From NCBI GenBank assembly GCA_027919835.1, contig JANVFP010000028.1, positions 620,001-684,000 on the forward strand: a DNA stretch of 64,000 nucleotides, in the 5' to 3' direction. The notes beneath the pieces were generated by a model that saw only the letters and a program-made list of their open reading frames with translations, searched no databases and had not been told where the DNA came from. This document shows positions 10,037 to 22,085 of this stretch, one piece after another. Source of the DNA: Lentinula raphanica. Taxonomy: Eukaryota > Basidiomycota > Agaricomycetes > Agaricales > Omphalotaceae. Within the stretch, counting starts at the first letter, position 1. Every line of letters starts with the position of its first letter. A program made the position numbers and the translations under genes.

Positions 10037-12489
10037 AAAAATTCAGGGTCACCTTGTTGGCTCTGAAAACACAAAATAAAAAAAATTACGCAACAAGTTT
10101 AAATTTTTTTATCACTCAAAATCATACCACATCCTCTATACATTGAGTATATATGATGTACATGCTATTTTTAGCACCCCTAGTACACTCAGACACTCAA
10201 AATGGCTTATATCATTCAATATATTCAGCACACTCAATGCTTATTATACTTAACACACTTAACAATGAAAAAACTTGGAATAGTAGTAATGTATATTATA
10301 CTCAACACACTCAACAATGAAAAACTTCGAAACAGTGTTCATGTGTATTATACTTAACACACTTAACAATGAAAAAACTCAGAATAGTAGTAATGTATTT
10401 CATACCCAACACACTCAACAATGAAAAACCTCAAAACAGTGTTCATGTGTGTTATACTCAACACACATAATGCACTTAACAATGAAAACCCTCAGAACAG
10501 TGTTCATGTATATTATACTTAACATACTCAACACACTTAACAATGAAAAAACTCAGAACAGTGCTGATGTGTGTTACACTTAACACACTTCATCAATCAA
10601 TATAACATACTTAACAATCAAAAACTCGGAGTAGTGTTATCACACATTATACTTAACACACTTCATCAGTAAGTAAAACATACCTTCAATAGGACATTGC
10701 TATACTATAACACACTTATAACAACAAGTTTTGGGCGCATATGGGCGCTTATTTGGGGTTTTTGAGTCGAAATTCATTAATAGCACACTCAATAATTTTT
10801 TTTTGGGCTCTATATTGTGTCAGGATGTTGTCTATATCATATTCTTCTAGATATAATTTGGAAAACTCAAAAATACAACCTGTGTGGCTAGCTATACTAT
10901 GATCTTTTATGATATAACAGTGTTTTATGTAAATGCCAATGCATATGTCCATGTAATGCAAGTATACTGATGCTGGTCCATCAGGAAGGCACTCCTACAG
11001 TCTACTGGCAGTGTCTGGATATGATTCAGATAGCTATCATAAAGGTTGGACACTGTGATACACATGTACATGTTTCATGTACACTATAGATGTCTACACT
11101 TACATGTAACAATAGATGTCATATTCAATGACCCCCATTACAGATCTCTTGGCTGTATCACATAGAGTTAGCATAAAATAGGTTGTAGAATGACTCTTTT
11201 CATGACCCAGCAGCAGTTTGACTTCATAACATGGGTGTATGCACTGTCATTTACATAAAACACTGTTATATTACAAAAGATTATAGTATAGCTAGCTACA
11301 CAGGTTGTATTTTCAAGTTCTCTGAATTATATCTAGAGGAATATGATATAGACAACATCCTGACACAATATAGAGCCCAAAAAAAAATTATTGAGTGTGC
11401 TATTAATGAATTTCGACTCAAAAACCCCAAATAAGCGCCCATATGCGCCCAAAACTTGTTGTTATAAGTGTGTTATAGTATAGCAATGTCCTATTGAAGG
11501 TATGTTTTACTTACTGATGAAGTGTGTTAAGTATAATGTGTGATAACACTACTCCGAGTTTTTGATTGTTAAGTATGTTATATTGATTGATGAAGTGTGT
11601 TAAGTGTAACACACATGAGCACTGTTCTGAGTTTTTTCATTGTTAAGTGTGTTGAGTATGTTAAGTATAATACACATGAACACTGTTTCGAGGTTTTTCA
11701 TTGTTGAGTGTGTTGAGTATGATATACATTACTACTATTCCGAGTTTTTTCATTGTTAAGTGTGTTAAGTATAATAAGCATTGAGTGTGCTGAATATATT
11801 GAATGATATAAGCCATTTTGAGTGTCTGAGTGTACTAGGGGTGCTAAAAATAGCATGTACATCATATATACTCAATGTATAGAGGATCTGGTATGATTTG
11901 GAGTGATAAAATTTTTACACTTGTCGCGTATTTTTTTTATTTTGCGTTTTCAGAGCCAATGAGGTGACCCTGAATTTTTTGAGTATTTTTTCAGATTTTT
12001 TCAGATTTTTTGCTACCTGATGAGATCAAGTTCTATTTTTGGACCAATTTCCTTTTTAGGTAATTTTGATGTGCCTGAGGTAGCCAGTACCTCACTATAG
12101 CTTCTTTTGGATTCATCTGTGATTTTTAGCATTCCAAAATCAATGATGTCATAACATGCATTTTTCTATTCAAAAATACCATAACCCAAAAAGGAAATCA
12201 ATGACGTAATGATGTAACCCTAATTTACCTGATTTCATGATTGTCGTAAACGTAGTCACTTCGCGAAGTGCAGCATAGCTTCGCAAAGTAGATTTATTAT
12301 AATATACCTATTAAATAATAAAAGAATTATTAAATATTAATAAATATACTAAATAGCCGGGCACCCCCCGGAGCCCTACTGGCCTGCCCAAAAGGGTTTT
12401 TTAAGCTTCGAGAGCCACTCGGGTTACTTCGCGAAGTAATCTTGGAGACTTATCAGACTACTTCGCGAAGCTCCTACAGCTACGGGTGG
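10037..12489. mobile_element. large fold-back element, left end truncated
   Basis: Two long inverted arms (about 10037-11010 and 11020-11990) carry the shared core (GGGCGCATATGGGCGCTTA near 10733; reverse near 11435). The right side continues to 12489 through GGCACCCCCCGGAGCCC and CTTCGCGAAG palindromes and ends TACAGCTACG, matching the terminus of the element at 48870-50850. The equivalent left terminus is missing, cut off at the CACTA-like element. Short frames in the arms (10749-10961 minus, 11231-11434 plus) are copies of one another and not convincing genes. Confidence 0.75.
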
Positions 12490-15400
12490 ACAGTCGTCTG
12501 TGAAATCAAAGGCTCCAATGAGGATGATGCATTCTGTAGTAGTGCAATCACCACTTGAGGGTGTTGAGTAATTGCATGCGCAACCTCAGCACATAATTCA
12601 TTGAGACGTGCAGGATCTTCTTTCATCAAACTTGTACTGTGAAAAGATGACTTGTAAGCATTTGGCAATTTCTCAAAGCTTTGTGTAATGCACACATCTG
12701 CCAACTCCTGGAAGGTCAAAGCTATTGATGCCAATTCGAGAGCATCCAGCTGTTTCCTCTCTGATGCAAACAGGTGTCCTGAATTTTCAGTTTTGGTAAT
12801 ATGATCTATGGCTTCCTGTAGCTGCCTTCAAGCTTCAGCGTCTTCATCATTCTCACCATGCTTGTTATCAGATTCCTCTTCTTCATTGCCTTTGACATCA
12901 TATCAATATCAGCAGGATTTGAGTGAAGTAATGATGGAAATTTGTATGTCTCTGAGAAATCTATATCGCTCAGTATCTCACTGAGAAGGCCATAGTCGAA
13001 TGGAAGATTTCTGTCATCCAAGAAGATGTGCTGATATCTGCTGGCTGTGGCTTTGTAAGATTGTTGAGAAAATTTGGCTACGGATTTCGAAATCTGGGAA
13101 AGAGTTGGAACAGTGAGAATAGCTTGTTGCATGTTGAAGTCAGGGAATGAGGCTCATAACTCTGCAAAGAAGTGCTCGATGAAGTCAGTGGCATGCTTGT
13201 GCAGCACAAGAGGACAGATAGGTAGATGGTTGTGATGGATCAACATGAGTGCTAGCAGCCCATTGCTAGCAATTTTGCAGATGTTGTAAGCTTGTCACAA
13301 GATGAAGTGCTGATTCTCCAAATACTGCATCTTTCCCAGGAATTTATGCCAAGTCTCTAGAAATAGAAGTGTCTATATCGTGATTGTAGCACGGTCCTTG
13401 TGGGACATGTTTTGACTCTGGTACGTGTCAACAAATTCACTGAGGATGAAGTTATAGACAATCAATCCCATGTTCTTGGAGGGGGTTTTTGGTGGCATGG
13501 TTGAGCATTTCCAAAGAGAAGAAGCGCATGGCAGCATTATCATCCTGCTTGTTGTACTTGATAAAATCGCGCGCATACAGAGGACTGTCATCTTTGAGGC
13601 CAAGATCATGCACCTGCTGATAGTTGACAATGTAGTCGCCTAAGACAAGGCATCGTGCACCTGTAAACACATTGTTCCAACTGGTCTTCAGGAAATGAAG
13701 CGAATCTTGAATGTTTGTCCAGTATTTCCCCTCAAGCTCATAGTACACCACCTCTAAAGTTGGCTGGCTACCGTCGGGGTATGAAATAGAAACCCTCTTC
13801 TCTGTCCCAATCGAAGCTGTATGCCTCTGACAGTTTCTTTCGATAGCTGCATCATCTGAGGCATTAGAGATAACTATAAAGTTCCACTCAATGAGACTGC
13901 GAAGAAGCTTGATCTGATAATTTGCCAATTCAGGAGCTTTATACTTTGCGCTGATAGGAATAATGGCCAAAGGAAGAGCAGGGATACTGGGGATTGGGAT
14001 TTGACAGGCCCACAGACATAACTAAAATGTAACTCATGAGATACGAAGATCATAATAAGGACTAGAGTGACATACCTTCATTGCAGTCTCATACTTTTCC
14101 TTGGATATCTGCTTTTGATATGTCTCGAAATTGGGAACAGTGATGCTCGTTTTGCCTACAGCTCCTACCAAGTGCCACTGATCTTTCTGACCATCATATA
14201 ATGGGGCTAGGGTAGCAAGCAGCTTTGTATTGTCAACTGCAAGTGCAAGTGGGAAGTTCAGCGGCCAGTTATATATGATACAATAATCTGTCACAAGTTC
14301 GAATGTGCTGTCTTGAATGCCAATAGGAAATCGAGGAAATTTTGACTTCTAATTTCTATACATATACAAGGAGTGAGGTCAGATATGAAAATTTATACAG
14401 ATTCACCAAAACTCACAAAATGGACTGAATTGACTGAGTCTTGCAGTGGGTGCTGAACATGCAATACGCTTGAGGACTCACAGTATGCATGGTACTTAGA
14501 AATTCATTGAACTTGGGAAGATAAGCTCGGAAGTTCTGCATTCCTTTCCCTTTTAGTTCTCGATCCTTTGCAATGACCATCGCATTCACCAATCCCTGAA
14601 AGACTGTGTTGTCCTTGAAGTTTCCTTGAAGAACATGGTGAACATAATGGAAGAGTATAGGCTGCTTGAGTTCCTGAAGGAATAATGGTTCACTGAGCTC
14701 AAATTTCAAGTAGAATACATGGCTGAGACTTACTGTGGATTCAGAGAACAGGCCTTTGAGGCCCTTGTAGCATGCATAGACCATTCCCATAGTTGGGTTA
14801 GTGTGAGCCATAGGGATGTATTTCATTGTTTTGCCGGTTGCCCGTTCCCTGTTCAGTGCAGTTTGAAAGTGATGGGAGTGAAAGACAAGCAAGCAGTTAT
14901 TGCAAGGTTGCTTTGTAGTGCTGTCTTGAACAACGCTTCCAACTTTGATAGTTCGAAGGCAAGGATTTTCTCCAGATGCAAAAACAGCCATGATATGAGT
15001 TTCTGTATTGTTGTCCCATGTACGACTATGAGTGTGCAAAGTGTAGATGATAATTTGCTGCTCCCCTGAGAGCTCTGCAAAGGGCTTCTGAAAACAGTCC
15101 TGACTCAGAGATGATAAAGAGTGACCTCCCTGCTACCAGTTGTAGCTAGATTGAGATAAGTCCCAGTTTGATCATTGAAGCTCTCTGTGAGTCCAGGACA
15201 AGGCATAGTTTTGGAAGTTATTGATGTCTTTGTTGATATTGTCTTTCGAGAGTTGAGAGAGGTATGATAAAGGAAAGTGCCCTCAAAGTCGGTAAGTTTA
15301 GTAGCACACTTCAGAGGCCCTGCTTCTTTGCACTTGTTGACATGGTCCTTCCAATGACTTGTGTTGTAGACTTCCTTCATCTTTACAGCCTTCCCGCAAT

Positions 15401-16451
15401 CGAGACATGCTACGGCACCAGGATCAGACATGAGAAATGAAGGTGCACCGCCGAGTCCATTACATTTGTCTTTAAAATTGGACCACTTCTTTGCGCTGGC
15501 TGTGAAAGTTCCAGCATTCACCTGCCGGCACATATCGGCATCAGCAAAACTGACCTGGTGCCTAGGCTGCCTAGAGATACCCCCTAAAGCTTCAGCAGTT
15601 TAAAAACTTTGAATTTGCCTAAAAAAGCCTGAGCAAGCCTGAGTTTGCCTGGAAAAGCTTGAGTTTGCCTCAGATTTCTTTGGTTGCTTTGGGAGAGCCT
15701 AGGTTTTGGGGGGTATCTCTGGGTTACCTAGGCCAAGGGTACTTTTCCTGATGTCTTGCGCAGCAGTTGCTGAGATACTTTGTCTACCAGCAGCTAATCC
15801 AATTGACTGTGGCTGAAGCCGAGCAGCCTTCTTCTCTTCCCTCAATGTTGATTGGGCTTTTCTAGCATCTGTCTTTGTCACCACGTGAACCTTCTTGGAC
15901 TTGACGCTTTTCTTTATGGGTGCCTGTGATTCTGTTATCTCAGTGGATGGTGATCATGGTCTAAATCCAACTCTCTTTGGTGCATTCATTGTGAAGAACG
16001 GATGAACCGCCTGGCTTTCATGATGAACCTTTTGATGCTTTGAACTTCGCACATCATCCAATTCAGAATCTGCCTTGGAACGCTTTTGAGCCAGGTGTGG
16101 ATCACTCCCAAAGTCAGTCAAAGAAGATTCGAAAAGAGCCTTAGAAGCTGAGAAACTAGAGATGCAATTGATGGTGGGATTGGGTGTGGAATGATTAAGT
16201 GCAGGAGTCAGTATCGGAGTGTGTGTATGATCAAGTGAGGGAGCAGGTGCAGAATCTTTGAGGGTGCATTCAAGGTCGGGATTGAGTGCAGGATCAAGGG
16301 AACCATTGAGTGGGGTATCAAATAAAATAGAAACAGGGATGGAAGGAGAATGATCCAGAATATCATTCACATCAGCATATATCATGGCACTGTCATCTAA
16401 GCCATCCAGGTAGTCAATCTGAACTTCGGTAAGGATTTGCATCACATACAC
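12490..16451 (-). pseudogene. decayed DDE-transposase-like gene of a multicopy fungal family
   Basis: Read from 16451 down to 12490, minus strand. The order is: a Ser/Pro-rich leader; a lysine-rich stretch; a BED-like zinc finger (ACLDCGKAV, later HWKDHVNKCKEA, about 15300-15430); a second CxxC (PCNNCLLVF); then a block with LALAVDNTKLLATL (about 14240) and QDSLHFLKTSWNNVFTGARC (about 13690). The last motif recalls the D..H..K..RNN region of P-element/THAP9-type transposases. Frames break repeatedly and a MITE (15539-15753) splits it. The C-terminus is cut by the fold-back element at 12489. I know the pattern as a repeated, unnamed Agaricomycete family; the class assignment is inference. Confidence 0.55.
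15539..15753. mobile_element. CATCAG-family MITE, subfamily B, copy 1
   Basis: 215 bp, CATCAGCAAAACTGACCTGG...GGTACTTTTCCTGATG, with AGAGATACCCCC in the left arm and GGGGGGTATCTCT in the right. TC lies immediately right (15754-15755). On the left, TC (15535-15536) is separated from the end by two extra G residues. The transposase reading frame rejoins if TC is taken as the duplication, so the GG is likely filler at this end. Confidence 0.8.
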
Positions 16452-16500
16452 AAGTAATAGTTGAACTTACTGCGAGTTCAGCTGTCTCACAGCTTAGCAG

Positions 16501-18054
16501 TCAAATAAACTCCCTCATCTGCAAAGCCCTTGCAGTTGCAGGTGTCCAAAGAGCTTCCCCAAAAAGGCGATGGGTTATTGCATTGACAGCAATGATTGGG
16601 CAAGAGTAAGTGTTGTTTTGAATGGCACACTCAAGATCAGTTGTAACCTCGAAGCTCATGGAAAATGTTTTGTCTAGCCATAGCAGCAATGCATCAACAA
16701 AGACCCTTGGTGGTTGACCTCTAAGGTCATCTCCAAATTGAACTCTTTGTTTCAGAAAACCAATTGCGCAAATAATCCAATGAGATGGCAGGCGATACAC
16801 AACAAAGAGAAGCTCATGAAACTGAGAGTGCCTGTTCACAGGTAGAAGAGTAAGTTTTGATCGATATTTGTCCACATATCTCTGGTAGCCAGGTGAGTGT
16901 GTTTGGTTTTCAATTGCAAAAGGGAACTCAGTAGTTGCGACAAGCATTCCAGGATGCTGTGATGGGACTTGGTGTGTCTGCAATGCAACACTGTTGAGCA
17001 TTGTGTTTATGATTCCTCCAGGTAGTAGGTAATCTCCCAAAACTGATGCTAGGTCCTCCATGCAAGCATTGGTCTGGATTCCGGGGAGTCGTCCTGTTCC
17101 TTTTGATTGACAGAAAAGGGCTTCGATTTCAGTAACCAGTATATGCTCTTCATGTACAAACACTGGCTGATGCAACCATGCTCGTGCATCATCCCAAGCC
17201 CTCTGTGCTTGTCGTAGATGGCAAACGCGGGTGAAAAATGATAATGTCCAGAATGGTAGGTACTTCTTTGCTTCATCAGAGTATATTGAGCATGCTCCAT
17301 TGAACCATGCCTGTCCAAATCCTTGTTCTAGCTCTATCTGAAGTCTCATAGAGGGTATCATATGAAGTACATCAGCAAAATCACTTCTGGCCTGGAGTCT
17401 CTTAGAGACTCCAGGCATACCCCCCCTTTTCCTACAGGCTCTAGAGTCTCTGAGAGAGCCTGAGAGACTCTAGAGAACTTGAAAAGATATTCAAAGAAAC
17501 TTCAAATTTCCTCAGGGTGCCTAGAAACTCTCAGAGACTCTAGAGCCTGTAGGAAAAGGGGGGGTATGCCTGGAGTCTCTAAGAGACTCCAGGCCAGAAG
17601 TGATTTTGCTGATGTAGGAGCCTGGCGACATTGACATTGACTGGCTCCTCATCACTGAAAACCAAGGTGGGCTCATCTATGTCCTCGTCTACCCCTGCAA
17701 CTAATGGAAGAGAAGCTTGAAGTAGCTCATTGATGCTTGAATCGGAGGACAGGATGATCTGTGCATAGGTGGCTGGTATCATCATTATCTGGGCTCGCTC
17801 TCTAACCACAATATTGGGTACATCGATGTAGGATTTTCCAGAGCGGATTCATGTAGCTTTGTCCCAAGATGTGTCGTCGGTGAAGCTTTCGGGGTCATTG
17901 AGATCAAGAATTTCAGTTTTTGCAGTGTGGTGTTCCATATTGCTGCAGTGAAAGGTGGCAGAAAGTCAAACAATGAAAGATGTATTTCATTGACCATACA
18001 AGGATTCAATGAATATTGTACAACAATGGCCACAGGCCACCACAGATAGGCCAC
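16501..18054 (-). pseudogene. Ulp1-like (C48) cysteine protease of the transposon
   Basis: Starts near 18054, is frameshifted near 17800, is interrupted by a MITE (17370-17614), then reads open to 16501. The C-terminal part has an Ulp1-type catalytic layout: SHWIICAIGF (His), FGDDLRGQ with FVDALLLWL (acidic residue region), and QNNTYSCPIIAVNA (Gln...Cys). Ulp1 proteases cleave SUMO-like modifiers. Copies linked to transposases are known in several DNA transposon groups, and this gene is immediately upstream of the transposase-like gene on the same strand. The usual SCG is SCP here. Confidence 0.6.
17370..17614. mobile_element. CATCAG-family MITE, subfamily A, copy 3
   Basis: Near-identical to the copies at 1836 and 8430. 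TA/TA duplication (17368-17369, 17615-17616). Removing the element plus one TA rejoins an open frame across the protease gene (NVARLL... into HMIPSMRLQ), confirming the exact insertion boundaries. Confidence 0.85.
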
Positions 18055-18060
18055 ATGTGG

Positions 18061-19229
18061 TTTTTAGTTCCTGTTGAGCATACTAGGTAGGAGGACGCTC
18101 GAAGCCCCGATTGGAGAATGAGGCTATGACCTCCCACAAGGACACAGACGGGGGGAGTTAGATATTTTTTCCTTTGAAAATTTTCTATGTTTTAGATTTT
18201 TTCTTCTTTGTTTTAGATATACTCCTGCTTGCTGATGTATCAGTCGAGCGGATTTGTCTTATTTATACGTACCGAGTACTGATTCTTTCCCTCAGTCGTT
18301 TGCACCCTTTTGTGCACTTCTGAGGGTAAGTCTTATGTGGTATCTTATACTGTTGATCCGTACTTACATATTTATTTAGATTAGACTTACAGTACTTCTA
18401 CAGGTAGATACCAATCAAGTTGTTTGCGCCCTTTTATGCGCTTCTGAGGATTAGACTTATGGTACTTCTACAGTTCCATATATGGTTTACAAGCTCTGTC
18501 TTGTTCTACCTATTGTACATGTCCGAACTGTCACGCTTTGACCTGGCCAGGCCAATGCTTGCATGTCCGAACTTAAGATTTGACTAAGTGAGGCTGTGAT
18601 TGTATTCTGTCCAAACTCTCACCCTCACATTTCGACCAAAGGGGTCCTATTTTGTCCGAACTTTTGCTGAAACCTTTTGCAGAATTGTCAGGGGTCCTGC
18701 TGGCGCCGCTGCATCAAAAACCACGTGCGTGTGAATACGGTGACAAGGGGAACTATGGGAAGCCAAGGGTTCCCACACCCAACCTTTTTCCACTGATTAT
18801 ATCCGTCCTGATCTTTTTGACCAATTTCAACCAATTGTAGCACGTGATACAGTCAGGTGCTCAAATTCATTTTACCGAATGCAATATCTTCTGTTTTTAC
18901 TAGACACTTTGACTGGATTCAAAGAATTTAAGGCTCTATATGTCAGTAGACTGTATTATAAGTGACTTGGAGTGCTTCAGGTTTATATTGCTTGAGGCAA
19001 ATCACTAATCCTCAAAACAGTCATTGTAGTGACCAATTTGTAAAAATTAGAATTAAGCGCTCACTTAGCACCCAGAATTTTCAGTGAAAATTTTTGTGTG
19101 CACTGATCTGGCCTCGGCCATAATACATACACCTGTACTCAATACTGTACATACCTGCAAAATTTATTCAAAAATCAAGTCTGAAAAGTGAGATTCATCA
19201 CTGAATTTTACACAATTTTCGAGTAAAAC
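18061..19229. other. intergenic DNA with short degenerate repeats
   Basis: No gene seen. A segment GTTTGC[A/G]CCCTTTT[G/A]TGC[A/G]CTTCTGAGG occurs twice (about 18298 and 18421), and the tract GTCCGAACT recurs between 18520 and 18665. Confidence 0.4.
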
Positions 19230-20236
19230 CTAGGAAAACCCTTGGCACATTTGCTTCCGCACCCTCGGGAGGTCAGTGGATGCCTGCGGTGTCCTCTGAC
19301 CCTCGGCATCACCAATTTTTTGCGACGAGACAGGACCCCCGGCAGCCCACCCAAATGTAAGTTCGCATTTGGGTAAAAATGACCAGAAATTTTTGTAATG
19401 TTTTCGGCCTATAATCGGGTAAAAATGAAGCATTTTTGAAGCACTGGGGGGTCCGTTCAGGTAAAAATGACAGTAAACCAGGGGATTCGAACCTTGAACC
19501 TCTAGCAGTAGATGATTGATACTATATACCTCTACGTGTAACAGCAGTAAGCTCTGGGTAGTACGAGCCATTACAGGCCCAGTACAGGCTCTAGCTCTTG
19601 AAATCAGCTAATTTGGGACATGTCTGGGACCCAAAATCGGGTAAAAATGGGGGCTCCGGCGAACCTTGGGTCAAATTCGGGTAAAACTGGCGATTTTGGA
19701 CCCATTTTTCGTTCGGGTAAAAGTAACCATTCGAGGGCAGGACCCCGGAAAACCCCCCTGCGAGGTATCTTCCCGGAAATGCCAAAATTTCCGGGTCACT
19801 TTTTTGCCTAAAATTTCCGGGTCGTCGGCTCAGACCTCCCAAATTGTCAAAATTTCCGGGTCATGCACCAAAGATTTTGTCCATATATGGTAATTTTGTG
19901 ATCTGGCGCTAATTTTTCTTCGGCGCTTCGCGCCTTTCCTTCAGATTTTGAGCAGATTCCGTCACAAATGGCTATTTTTCCGGGTCAAAATGACCAATCG
20001 TCTGTCCCGAAAATTGCTAAAATTTCCGGGTCAATGATCAATGCCAAGTCCCAAATTTTCAAAAATTTTCCGGGACAAGGAAGATAGTTCATAGGTGGTT
20101 TTCCGGGGTCCTTCGAGGGCGCAAACATTTTGGGTGGGTCCTGACGAGACCCGAGCCGGCTGCAAATATCACACAGCCACAACCACGTGCTCGTCTTATC
20201 GATAACGCCGACGTCGAGTCTCGTCGACAACGACAA
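19230..20236. repeat. repeat-rich block with TTTCCGGGTCA / GGGTAAAAATGA motifs
   Basis: Many dispersed copies of AAATTTCCGGGTC and CGGGTAAAAATGA on the plus strand. A perfect Pol III B-box-like GGTTCGAATCC lies on the minus strand near 19489-19499, but no good A box is seen. It may be a SINE-related or satellite-like block. It ends just upstream of the HGH1-like gene, so its right part may overlap that promoter. Confidence 0.4.
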
Positions 20237-20241
20237 CGACG

Positions 20242-22085
20242 ATGAAAAGAGAGGAAGTCGAGAGACAGCTTCTAGAGGTAAGAGACCTTCAACTCATACT
20301 ATGCTCTTTCTCTTACTCATCAACCAAGCCCTCATTCTCATTCTCACTATTATAGGTCCTCCCTTTCCTACACGACCCCAACCCACAAGCACGCCAAGTC
20401 GCGTTAGCGAATTTAGTACCGTACACTGTGAGAGGTGTTGATGGACGAGGGGTGTTCTTCCGCACGAATAACGAAGACGAAGGAAAAGAGGGAAGAGAGC
20501 CAGTGGCGATAAGTGATTTGAAAAAGTTGTGTAGGGAAGGGCTGGCGATAGCACACGACGCGTGGAAAGCGCTCGTCAATCTCTCTGATCAGCAGGATGA
20601 GGATTTGGAAGGGAGAGGAAGGAGGTGGTTAGGCGAGGAAGGGTTTTTGAGGTTCGTGGTTGGGTATATCGTCGTGAGTATTTCTCTCTCTCTTTTTTCC
20701 TTTCTTCCTCCTCTTCCTCTTCCTCCACCTTCTGCTTCCTGCTATTTGATGTTTGCTGTTTGCTTGCTTGCTCTAACACGAGAGACTGACAACTGTCTTA
20801 GAACCCCGAATCGACCCTGGCCGACCTCGCAGCGATGTTGCTCTCGAATCTTTCTGGGGCGCCGGAGGTGTGTGTGCGGTTGGTGAGGATGAGGATGAAA
20901 GTAAAGGTGCAGGCTGGAGAGAAAGAGAAGAACGATAGTATCTTCGTACCGGAAGGAACGTGTGGAACGTCTCCTGCACCGATGCGTCCAACTGGATCAA
21001 CTGGATCAAGCATTACAGCAAGCGAAACCGAGATCCCAACCCTCCCTCTCCTCCTTTACGCATTCAGCCAAGGCGCAGCAGCACCAAAGACGAGGAAAGG
21101 CTCCGTGGATTTTTTAGCTGGCGCGTTCGCGAATATCGCTTCCGTTCCTGAAGGGAGAGAGTTTTTCGGTACTCCGATTCGTTTGAACGAAGCCGAGGAT
21201 GGGAAAGGAGCGGAAGGAGTGGAATACCCACTCGCCCATCTTCTCCCGTTCATCGACCATCCGAACGTTATCAGACGCGGTGGGGTGGTTAGCACCATAC
21301 GGAACTTCTCGTTCAACCCACGCGCACATCGCGCTTTGCTTTCGCCTTCTACGACACTCGTTTCTATCACTTCTCCCTCTTCCTCGAGTTCCTCATCATC
21401 ATCTCCCACCCCAATCCCCGGCTCAGCCCCAGGCCTCTCCGCCCTCCCTCTCCTCCTCCTCCCCCTCTCTTCATCCTCCCTCACAGATCTCGACCTGGAC
21501 CTCCTCCCTCCATCCCTGCAACTCCTCCCAGCAGACAAAACCCCCGAATCCGACAGGGAAATTCGCAAGATGCTTATAGAAACCCTGTTGTTGCTGTGTC
21601 ATACCCGATGGGGAAGAGGCGTGTTGAGGGGGGAGAAGCGGGTTGTGAACGCTACCGCTACCGTTGGCGGGGATACTTCCGAGAATGGAGGTGCAGGGGG
21701 AGAAGGTGGGGGAGAAGAAGCAGGAGAATGGTACGGTGGGACGTACCACGTCGTTCGTGCGTTACACGAAACAGAAACAGACGAAGAAATCGCTGGGCTT
21801 ATTGAGCGGTTGGTTGTTCTGCTCAAAGGCGAAGAGGGTCATGGGGACGAGGAAGAGAAGGAATACGACACGCTTACTGGTGGTGATGATGGTGACCTTG
21901 TTCCGCCTGAAGCGAGGCTTTTGCAGGGATTGGTGTCCCCGATTTCAGGGAATATCGCTAGTCAGACGGTGGGTATCGAGAAAGAGGAAGAGGAGGAGGA
22001 AGAACTGTCTCTAGAACCACTCGGTGCTGATTCTGTGCCACTGTCTGACGAGGACTCTGACGACGATAAGATCATTGAAATATAG
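20242..22085 (+). CDS. HGH1: HGH1-family protein (DUF383/DUF384 armadillo-like)
   Basis: Three exons: 20242-20277, 20356-20673 and 20802-22085, giving about 545 aa. Intron 1 (78 bp) and intron 2 (128 bp) have GT...AG borders and restore the family sequence: LLE|VLPFLHDPNPQARQVAL and GYIV|NPESTLADLAAMLLSN. The DUF383 region precedes the DUF384-type block (LPPSLQLLPADKTPESD, then REIRKMLIETLLLLCHTRWGR, then RALHETETDEEI). HGH1 is a cytosolic chaperone-adaptor linked to translation elongation factor 2 folding in yeast. Serine- and glycine/glutamate-rich insertions and an acidic tail make it longer than typical (about 350-400 aa). The ATG at 20242 gives the expected short first exon. The frame is intact, so it is probably functional. 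Confidence 0.85.
20278..20355 (+). other. intron 1 of the HGH1-like gene
   Basis: GTAAGA at the donor and TATTATAG at the acceptor, 78 bp, phase 0. Confidence 0.8.
20674..20801 (+). other. intron 2 of the HGH1-like gene
   Basis: GTGAGT donor, polypyrimidine tract, CTGTCTTAG acceptor, 128 bp, phase 0. Confidence 0.8.

Noticed and set aside
19486..19573. Possible tRNA gene on the minus strand
   Set aside because: A perfect B-box-like sequence is present, but the A box and cloverleaf pairing are poor.
20187..21826. Multiple open frames antisense or in other frames of the HGH1-like gene
   Set aside because: Shadows of a GC-rich gene; the spliced three-exon frame matches the family end to end.
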